Under the pieces are notes generated by a model that saw only the letters and a program-made list of their open reading frames with translations, made no database searches and was not told the DNA's origin. From Thiocystis violascens (GTDB lineage Bacteria > Pseudomonadota > Gammaproteobacteria > Chromatiales > Chromatiaceae), in contig DYNM01000006.1 in NCBI GenBank assembly GCA_020721065.1, forward strand, positions 1 to 64,000: a DNA stretch of 64,000 nucleotides, read 5' to 3'. The translations under genes and the position numbers were made by a program. Below, piece after piece: positions 1-10,394 of this stretch; the stretch's first letter is position 1, and every line of letters begins with the position of its first letter.

Positions 1-3000
1 CCGTGCCATGCGCACGGGGTTTCAATCCTTGTTGTATTGGATTTAGCGTTGCAACGCGGCCCTTGCGTACAGGTTGGAATCGTGACGGTCTGGTTTCAAT
101 CCTTGTTGTATTGGATTTAGCGTTGCAACAGCAAGTGTGGTGACGTTTGACATCAGTAAATCCTCATGTTTCAATCCTTGTTGTATTGGATTTAGCGTTG
201 CAACTTGGCTGCTTCGGCTGCGGCGCGAAGCCACACCTTCAGGTTTCAATCCTTGTTGTATTGGATTTAGCGTTGCAACCGGATTGCTCGGCATTAGCGA
301 CCTCAAGACCGGAAAGTGTTTCAATCCTTGTTGTATTGGATTTAGCGTTGCAACGTTGCTGGTTACTACGCTTCAGTGCGGAAATACCGGTTTCAATCCT
401 TGTTGTATTGGATTTAGCGTTGCAACTGTGCTCGACGTATTTGCCGAGCTTTTTGGCATTGCGCGTTTCAATCCTTGTTGTATTGGATTTAGCGTTGCAA
501 CACACACCAGAAATTGCCGCGCTGGAGGCGCGGCTGGTTTCAATCCTTGTTGTATTGGATTTAGCGTTGCAACCCTAAATCACCACTGGCGCGTCCTGAG
601 CCTGCACCAGGTTTCAATCCTTGTTGTATTGGATTTAGCGTTGCAACACCCGTCCGATTGATCTGGATATTCGACACGGGCTGGTTTCAATCCTTGTTGT
701 ATTGGATTTAGCGTTGCAACACCGCTCCCTGCTCATCTGTCATTTGGGTTATTCCAGTTTCAATCCTTGTTGTATTGGATTTAGCGTTGCAACTCCGCAA
801 CGGTTTTCGCCGCCCGCGCTAACTTTTCGTGTTTCAATCCTTGTTGTATTGGATTTAGCGTTGCAACGCGCCTATCTCTAGCGCCTATCTCGTTTCAATC
901 CTTGTTGTATTGGATTTAGCGTTGCAACGAATGATTGAATATGTTCGTTCTATTTCATTCACAAGTTTCAATCCTTGTTGTATTGGATTTAGCGTTGCAA
1001 CGCATGATTCATCATAGATACCAAACTGCATATCATCTGGTTTCAATCCTTGTTGTATTGGATTTAGCGTTGCAACCTGAGCTATACCATTTGCTGTCAG
1101 AACGAATGATTGAAGTTTCAATCCTTGTTGTATTGGATTTAGCGTTGCAACCACTCACTGGTGCTGGTCCCGTGTGGGGGCATCTGTGGTTTCAATCCTT
1201 GTTGTATTGGATTTAGCGTTGCAACCCGTGCGGTGCGCATAGCACCGGCGCGGCTCACCCCCGGTTTCAATCCTTGTTGTATTGGATTTAGCGTTGCAAC
1301 CTGGTGCGCCGCATCGACGCGGTCGAATACGCCGTGACGTTTCAATCCTTGTTGTATTGGATTTAGCGTTGCAACGGCAAGCTCGCGCCCGGCGGTGTGT
1401 GTCGCCGTGCGAGTTTCAATCCTTGTTGTATTGGATTTAGCGTTGCAACGCGATGCAAAAACCCTTGACGCGCTGGTTTTTCAGTGGTTTCAATCCTTGT
1501 TGTATTGGATTTAGCGTTGCAACGACGCCGATCTTTCTATCGGCGGGCTATCCCTGTCGTTTCAATCCTTGTTGTATTGGATTTAGCGTTGCAACACATA
1601 CGCGATGCTGAAAAAAATATACATGCGCGATGGTTTCAATCCTTGTTGTATTGGATTTAGCGTTGCAACAATGCTGGGTTACAACGCCCTAGTAAACGTG
1701 TATAATGTTTCAATCCTTGTTGTATTGGATTTAGCGTTGCAACAATGGTGAAGAATGAACGAGAATCACGAGATAAAAGTTTCAATCCTTGTTGTATTGG
1801 ATTTAGCGTTGCAACACGAAATCCGTGTTTTCGATACCCGCACAGAACTGCAGTTTCAATCCTTGTTGTATTGGATTTAGCGTTGCAACGGAGCACCGCA
1901 TTGTGCAGTTCTGTGCGGGTATCGAGTTTCAATCCTTGTTGTATTGGATTTAGCGTTGCAACACGAAGCTGAGCTTTCCATTGGTGGACTTACGCTCGGT
2001 TTCAATCCTTGTTGTATTGGATTTAGCGTTGCAACGCCGCGTGGACGGCGCTGGAACAGCTCGAAGACCTATGTTTCAATCCTTGTTGTATTGGATTTAG
2101 CGTTGCAACCTTGCCCGTGCGATGCGCACAGGTGCCGGTATGCGTGTTTCAATCCTTGTTGTATTGGATTTAGCGTTGCAACACGAGGCAGACGGGAAAA
2201 TGATTGAGCGCGACGGGCACGTTTCAATCCTTGTTGTATTGGATTTAGCGTTGCAACCAATGAGAACACCGGACAGTGGGGGGATGAACCCGAAGTTTCA
2301 ATCCTTGTTGTATTGGATTTAGCGTTGCAACTGATAAGCGGCATAAAACCGGCGGTTCTGAAACGCATGTTTCAATCCTTGTTGTATTGGATTTAGCGTT
2401 GCAACCTATATTCGCTTTGGCATGAAAGGCGTTGTTGGCGTGTTTCAATCCTTGTTGTATTGGATTTAGCGTTGCAACTGAAATAGACTGTGAAGCCGCG
2501 CAGATATGCGCAAAGTTTCAATCCTTGTTGTATTGGATTTAGCGTTGCAACCATCATTGCTGACAACGTCGCCACGTTGACCTTATGTTTCAATCCTTGT
2601 TGTATTGGATTTAGCGTTGCAACGTGTTGCTCTGTTTTCTTAACACGTTGTTTTTTCTTGTGTTTCAATCCTTGTTGTATTGGATTTAGCGTTGCAACAT
2701 CTGTGCAAAAACGAGCAGTCGCGCTTAATGCGTGTTTCAATCCTTGTTGTATTGGATTTAGCGTTGCAACACATCGGTGGCGGGTGAAATATCGCCGCCA
2801 GTCGCGTTTCAATCCTTGTTGTATTGGATTTAGCGTTGCAACGCGCTGGAAACTGTATATGGTGGCGGTGAAGAAATCGCGTTTCAATCCTTGTTGTATT
2901 GGATTTAGCGTTGCAACACATATCCGCGTGACCGTCCACCGTAGCAGTGGACAGGTTTCAATCCTTGTTGTATTGGATTTAGCGTTGCAACTAATAGACT

Positions 3001-6000
3001 GTATTAGAGAATATGCGCAGGCAGTCATGTTTCAATCCTTGTTGTATTGGATTTAGCGTTGCAACGTTGCATGGACACAGCCCGCTGAATGCAGTGGGAA
3101 ATGTTTCAATCCTTGTTGTATTGGATTTAGCGTTGCAACTCGAGCGCGGCGGGTACTGATTGCCGCGCATAAATCTGTTTCAATCCTTGTTGTATTGGAT
3201 TTAGCGTTGCAACTCGCTCTCGCGCAATGGGTGCGTATGATAGGCGGTTTCAATCCTTGTTGTATTGGATTTAGCGTTGCAACTCTGAACCCATTCGACG
3301 GGCGCGATCGGGCGCGTGTCCGTTTCAATCCTTGTTGTATTGGATTTAGCGTTGCAACGCATATTCCACTGCGTCGCGGCGGTGGACAAGTCCTTGTTTC
3401 AATCCTTGTTGTATTGGATTTAGCGTTGCAACGCGGTGGACAAGTCCTTCATCCGTAAGAACGTAAATATGTTTCAATCCTTGTTGTATTGGATTTAGCG
3501 TTGCAACGATGCGTTTGCAGCAGCAGATGAAGTCTCGCTGTCTGTTTCAATCCTTGTTGTATTGGATTTAGCGTTGCAACGCTCAACTGTGCGCTTTACG
3601 CTGTCATGGCGTGATGTTTCAATCCTTGTTGTATTGGATTTAGCGTTGCAACTTACACCAGCTCCTAAAAATACACAGATCGGCTTCTTGTTTCAATCCT
3701 TGTTGTATTGGATTTAGCGTTGCAACGACCTTGAGCGCCGTGTGGCGTGGATACACCCGGATGTTTCAATCCTTGTTGTATTGGATTTAGCGTTGCAACC
3801 GAGCGTAAATCGCATCATTTCTGCTAAGTGCTCAGGGTTTCAATCCTTGTTGTATTGGATTTAGCGTTGCAACGACCCGGAGGTTGGGTCGGGGGAGTCT
3901 GGAGAGGCGCGTTTCAATCCTTGTTGTATTGGATTTAGCGTTGCAACTTGGCATGTGCAGTCAGGAACACCGCTTCACGTTTTAGTTTCAATCCTTGTTG
4001 TATTGGATTTAGCGTTGCAACAACGAGCGTTGCGATGGTTGTCAATACTGCAGCGAGTTTCAATCCTTGTTGTATTGGATTTAGCGTTGCAACATCGCTA
4101 TACCCCACCGCGACATTGCAGTGATAGTAGTTTCAATCCTTGTTGTATTGGATTTAGCGTTGCAACGGGCGCTTAATCCGCGCTTACCCCGTAGTCATTG
4201 AATGTTTCAATCCTTGTTGTATTGGATTTAGCGTTGCAACGCTGACTTTCAGTTCAATCAAGTACTGTAGTGGCTGTAGTTTCAATCCTTGTTGTATTGG
4301 ATTTAGCGTTGCAACAATAGAAAAGCCTCCAGTACATCATGACAGAGATCAACGTTTCAATCCTTGTTGTATTGGATTTAGCGTTGCAACGAACCTCAAA
4401 TGAAAGTGCTGACTTTCAGTTCAATGTTTCAATCCTTGTTGTATTGGATTTAGCGTTGCAACAATATAGTGCTTTCTTCTTGTTTAATCAATTCTTATAG
4501 GTTTCAATCCTTGTTGTATTGGATTTAGCGTTGCAACTTGCTTGCCGTGTTTCCGAAGTGTCATGGAAAGAATGGTTTCAATCCTTGTTGTATTGGATTT
4601 AGCGTTGCAACTCATCTGCACTATTGTGATGCTGCTTAACCGCAGTGGGCAGTTTCAATCCTTGTTGTATTGGATTTAGCGTTGCAACATGCAACAACCG
4701 ATAATCGGTTGTTGGCCGCTGTCAAGTTTCAATCCTTGTTGTATTGGATTTAGCGTTGCAACCAATAATGCCCTCTTTCATACTCAATTACTTAGGATGT
4801 TTCAATCCTTGTTGTATTGGATTTAGCGTTGCAACGATTGGATCGCGCCCGTATGGCGACGTGGGTACGGGTGTTTCAATCCTTGTTGTATTGGATTTAG
4901 CGTTGCAACCCGCAAAACGCCTTGATTCATCAGGGTTTTTTGTGGGGTTTCAATCCTTGTTGTATTGGATTTAGCGTTGCAACGGTGTTCATTTTTTCCG
5001 GTTAAAAAATGCAGGTAGGGTTTCAATCCTTGTTGTATTGGATTTAGCGTTGCAACTCTTAACCAACCGCATGATAACGTTAGACGTGTATGTTTCAATC
5101 CTTGTTGTATTGGATTTAGCGTTGCAACTTTTAACCGGAAAAAATGAACACCTCCAAAAATAAGAAGTTTCAATCCTTGTTGTATTGGATTTAGCGTTGC
5201 AACCCGCAAAACGCCTTGATTCATCAGGGTTTTTTGTGGGGTTTCAATCCTTGTTGTATTGGATTTAGCGTTGCAACAGTGCTATTTTTATAGCGGTACC
5301 TGCTAACTTGTGACGTTTCAATCCTTGTTGTATTGGATTTAGCGTTGCAACCTGGAAGACGCGGCTAAAAACATCCTGACTGACTTGTGTTTCAATCCTT
5401 GTTGTATTGGATTTAGCGTTGCAACCAGTGCCACTATCACGATCTTGTTGTGATGCTTTGGCGGTTTCAATCCTTGTTGTATTGGATTTAGCGTTGCAAC
5501 CATGCAGCAATCGACAACCAACTGTTGACCGCTATTAGGTTTCAATCCTTGTTGTATTGGATTTAGCGTTGCAACGTTACACAACCTGCGTTGAAGAATC
5601 ATTAGGGAAAGGTTTCAATCCTTGTTGTATTGGATTTAGCGTTGCAACAGACGGGAAAAGAATCAGCGGCAATACGCGGGGGGTTTCAATCCTTGTTGTA
5701 TTGGATTTAGCGTTGCAACAAAGCTTTCCCGTATTTGCTGGGAGGCTGGACTAGATGGTTTCAATCCTTGTTGTATTGGATTTAGCGTTGCAACAAACAA
5801 GGGTTGCCATTGTGGAATTTTGAGGCGCTGGTTTCAATCCTTGTTGTATTGGATTTAGCGTTGCAACTGTTGACCGCTATTAGCAACGCGCTTGATATGT
5901 TTGAGTTTCAATCCTTGTTGTATTGGATTTAGCGTTGCAACACGATGCCGCACTGTTACTGTTGGAATCTGAGGCAAAGGGTTTCAATCCTTGTTGTATT

Positions 6001-9000
6001 GGATTTAGCGTTGCAACCCGACATTGAATAGCGCCACAGCATTGAATGTTGATTGTTTCAATCCTTGTTGTATTGGATTTAGCGTTGCAACCTTGCGCTC
6101 ACTGCGCACCGCGACTAGGTTGCGCTTCAGTTTCAATCCTTGTTGTATTGGATTTAGCGTTGCAACCCCGCATAGCGCGGGCTTGTCGTCATCACTTATT
6201 TTCGTTTCAATCCTTGTTGTATTGGATTTAGCGTTGCAACGTTCCGCTTCTGATTTTCCTGACACGCCGATCTGCTGGTTTCAATCCTTGTTGTATTGGA
6301 TTTAGCGTTGCAACCATTGAAAACTTCCGCTGGCATGATCTCAGACATACTTGGGGTTTCAATCCTTGTTGTATTGGATTTAGCGTTGCAACGCCTGCGC
6401 ACTGCTTGGCGTCGCATTGCGCGTGGAGTTTCAATCCTTGTTGTATTGGATTTAGCGTTGCAACACTTAGGTATAAAACGCATCTAGCGCCCTTTCTACC
6501 GTTTCAATCCTTGTTGTATTGGATTTAGCGTTGCAACACCAAATCTGCAAAGGCTAAGAAGATTGCTGCTGAACGTTTCAATCCTTGTTGTATTGGATTT
6601 AGCGTTGCAACATTTCATACCGACATAGATTCGGCGCTTGCTTGTCGGAGTTTCAATCCTTGTTGTATTGGATTTAGCGTTGCAACCAACGCCACCACTT
6701 CATCGCTGCCGTCGTGGATTAAATGTTTCAATCCTTGTTGTATTGGATTTAGCGTTGCAACAAGGATAGCCAGTCCGATTGTGTGCGAGCGCGACCTTGT
6801 TTCAATCCTTGTTGTATTGGATTTAGCGTTGCAACACACGGGCGCGGAAATCGTACGCGCCTACGATCGCGTGTTTCAATCCTTGTTGTATTGGATTTAG
6901 CGTTGCAACCTATCTGCGGTCACTGATAGAACGCGCAGGTTTATCGGTTTCAATCCTTGTTGTATTGGATTTAGCGTTGCAACTTCTGTGCAGCCTTCGC
7001 ATCGTGTGCGGCTACCTTGGGTTTCAATCCTTGTTGTATTGGATTTAGCGTTGCAACTATGCGGTCATACTTATCCGACCGCTCTAATATCACTGCAGTT
7101 TCAATCCTTGTTGTATTGGATTTAGCGTTGCAACATACCATCTGACCAATTGGCATTCCTTTGCGCAGCAAGTTTCAATCCTTGTTGTATTGGATTTAGC
7201 GTTGCAACCAATCGGAATTCGGCAGCTATATCGTCAGGAAGGTTGTTTCAATCCTTGTTGTATTGGATTTAGCGTTGCAACGCCGTCAATCTCAACCAAT
7301 ACCATCGCATCAATCCACGGTTTCAATCCTTGTTGTATTGGATTTAGCGTTGCAACCATGTGCAGCAATCTTAGCAGCAGCTTTCACTGCCTGTTTCAAT
7401 CCTTGTTGTATTGGATTTAGCGTTGCAACCATTCACGCGGAGCAGGATACGGGGCTGATTGCGAGTTTCAATCCTTGTTGTATTGGATTTAGCGTTGCAA
7501 CTTGCCAATTTTCTGGCATCAGTTGCACCTAACGCATTGAAAAGTTTCAATCCTTGTTGTATTGGATTTAGCGTTGCAACCCTAACGCATTGAAAATATA
7601 CGAGGAAACCTCGTCGTGTTTCAATCCTTGTTGTATTGGATTTAGCGTTGCAACTTCTCAACGCTATTAACAACGCGCTTGATCTTTTCGATGTTTCAAT
7701 CCTTGTTGTATTGGATTTAGCGTTGCAACTTCGGCGTAGGCGATTCCATACACGCCGGACAGCGTAGTTTCAATCCTTGTTGTATTGGATTTAGCGTTGC
7801 AACAAGCGTGGCAAAAACCGTCGGCTGTGGCATTAACACAGGTTTCAATCCTTGTTGTATTGGATTTAGCGTTGCAACGCGCCCGCTACATTACCGAGAG
7901 GCGTATATGCGCTGTTGTTTCAATCCTTGTTGTATTGGATTTAGCGTTGCAACCATTGCTTGCTGCATTGCGAGCTGCGCGGCTTTTTCTTGTTTCAATC
8001 CTTGTTGTATTGGATTTAGCGTTGCAACCGTTTTGCAAGGAATCCAGCGCACATCGCTAGCATGTTTCAATCCTTGTTGTATTGGATTTAGCGTTGCAAC
8101 CATGCCGACATAGATTCGGCGCTTGCTTATCCGCTAAATGTTTCAATCCTTGTTGTATTGGATTTAGCGTTGCAACCAGAAGTTTTGATCCAACTGTCAT
8201 TCTTAAGAATTGGGTTTCAATCCTTGTTGTATTGGATTTAGCGTTGCAACGATGCGGGTAAGAACTCGAAGTACTCGCACTTTGAGGGGTTTCAATCCTT
8301 GTTGTATTGGATTTAGCGTTGCAACGGATTTTAGTTTTGGGCAAAAATTTTATGATGAAGGGGTTTCAATCCTTGTTGTATTGGATTTAGCGTTGCAACA
8401 GGGTTAGACCGGGCGCGGCTTGTGACGTGGGTTGTTTCAATCCTTGTTGTATTGGATTTAGCGTTGCAACTCGATCAAGCGAGTGAGGCGCTTTTACCCG
8501 CCGTTATGTTTCAATCCTTGTTGTATTGGATTTAGCGTTGCAACGGGCTTCATTGCCGCGCCAATTGGCGCGAATTGCACTGGGTTTCAATCCTTGTTGT
8601 ATTGGATTTAGCGTTGCAACGAAAGAAGTGGTAATACCAGTGTTATGCGCGGAAAAAGTTTCAATCCTTGTTGTATTGGATTTAGCGTTGCAACACAGGT
8701 GCGCACCGCGTCAATTACCGCCGCCGTGATTGTTTCAATCCTTGTTGTATTGGATTTAGCGTTGCAACACATATCAACCGCTTGTGACGCTTTTTGAGCG
8801 ATCAGCGTTTCAATCCTTGTTGTATTGGATTTAGCGTTGCAACAAGTGCTAAAAAATAGCAGGCGACAACTACTTTTTGAGGTTTCAATCCTTGTTGTAT
8901 TGGATTTAGCGTTGCAACTCCGCCCAGCTACCACCGTCGTCATCTCGGTCTCACGGTTTCAATCCTTGTTGTATTGGATTTAGCGTTGCAACCACGCGGA

Positions 9001-10097
9001 TAACGTGCATCCGCGTGATGATTTCTCGCGTTTCAATCCTTGTTGTATTGGATTTAGCGTTGCAACGCGCCGATAAGGCGCTTGATCCCAGTGTGGTTTT
9101 GAAGTTTCAATCCTTGTTGTATTGGATTTAGCGTTGCAACTAGGATTGAAAATTGCCAAGGATGGCACGTTAACCTGAGTTTCAATCCTTGTTGTATTGG
9201 ATTTAGCGTTGCAACGAGTTGCCCTGCGTCCCGGCACACACAGGGACGCATAGTTTCAATCCTTGTTGTATTGGATTTAGCGTTGCAACATCCGCCCGTA
9301 CTAAATCTGCCCGTACTAAATCTGCGTTTCAATCCTTGTTGTATTGGATTTAGCGTTGCAACTTTGGGAACACGAAAAGAAGGTTTTATCGCTAGGGATT
9401 CGTTTCAATCCTTGTTGTATTGGATTTAGCGTTGCAACTCCCTTCTCTCAAAAAGGTGCGGTCTTCATTGCCGCGTGTTTCAATCCTTGTTGTATTGGAT
9501 TTAGCGTTGCAACATCATTAGCTTGCAATCATAGTACCTAACACGTTAGGGTTTCAATCCTTGTTGTATTGGATTTAGCGTTGCAACGATGTGTGGTGTA
9601 GAGGGATTTTCGACGTTGTGATTGAGTTTCAATCCTTGTTGTATTGGATTTAGCGTTGCAACACGCGGTTGCGGCATTGGCGGTGACGCTGGTATCGCGT
9701 TTCAATCCTTGTTGTATTGGATTTAGCGTTGCAACTACGGAGGGCGCGGAGATTGAACGGGCGAAAGAAGGTTTCAATCCTTGTTGTATTGGATTTAGCG
9801 TTGCAACTTATACAACCATGTGCGTTATAGCCATTAAACCCCGGTTTCAATCCTTGTTGTATTGGATTTAGCGTTGCAACATTCTTAGGGCGTGACGATT
9901 ATGGCGTGAAGCGTGGTGTTTCAATCCTTGTTGTATTGGATTTAGCGTTGCAACGCTGTTCATTCTGCGGGAGATAAAAGTGTACACGGAATGTTTCAAT
10001 CCTTGTTGTATTGGATTTAGCGTTGCAACGTGTATTTACGCGCAACGCAAGCGCAGCCTGGTTTCAATCCTTGTTGTATTGGATTTAGCGTTGCAAC
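1..10097 (-). CRISPR. CRISPR array, about 137 copies of a 37-nt repeat (first complete repeat 19-55, last 10061-10097), spacers mostly 35-38 nt; continues beyond the left edge
   Basis: Exact repeat GTTTCAATCCTTGTTGTATTGGATTTAGCGTTGCAAC at about 74-bp period. Minus orientation (repeat ending ATTGAAAC) inferred from the AT-rich leader and cas genes on the right and from the PAM side deduced from overlapping spacers. Count made by hand, +/-1. Confidence 0.99.
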
Positions 10098-10300
10098 CGC
10101 ATTTTTACCGAAAAGCCTTCAAAATCATCAAGTTGACGAAATTTTTCTACTCTCTTTTTTGTCATTTTCTCCCGCATTTTACCGCCAAAAACGCAAATTT
10201 TTACCCTGTTCTACATCACTTTTACGGCTTTTTATGCTATAAAATCAAAAACTTACGAGCCTAGCTGCCAACTGCGCTGATAATTTTTCGCCAGCAAATC
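10098..10300 (-). promoter_or_regulatory. CRISPR leader
   Basis: AT-rich non-coding segment between the last repeat and cas4; three CGCATTTTTACC-like motifs; possible minus-strand -10 region (TATAGCATAAAA). Confidence 0.75.
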
Positions 10301-10305
10301 TGCTC

Positions 10306-10343
10306 ACCTGAATCCTTGTGATATTGGAATTCAGCGTTTCCAC
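10306..10343 (-). repeat. Solitary degenerate CRISPR repeat between cas4 and the leader
   Basis: + strand ACCTGAATCCTTGTGATATTGGAATTCAGCGTTTCCAC aligns to the array repeat at about 28/37 with a 1-nt insertion. Confidence 0.85.
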
Positions 10344-10394
10344 CGAAAAATAGTTTAATCGTACTGACTAAAGATAGCAATATCCCGTTACAGC

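Noticed and set aside
2482-3028. Two spacers (near 2479 and 2991) share AATAGACTGT and ATATGCGCA
   Set aside because: The spacing between the two shared words differs (12 vs 8 nt), so they do not align as a simple variant pair.
9141-9178. Spacer starting TAGGATTGAAAATTGCC contains AGGATTGAAA, identical to 10 nt of the reverse-strand repeat end
   Set aside because: A 10-nt match among ~136 spacers is plausible by chance; not enough to claim a spacer captured from a CRISPR array.
43-10264. Dozens of repetitive ORFs on both strands (FNPCCIGFSVAT, VSILVVLDLALQ, CNAKSNTTRIET, VATLNPIQQGLK)
   Set aside because: They are translations of the CRISPR repeat, which is stop-free in several frames; the intervening residues are spacers. 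Not genes.
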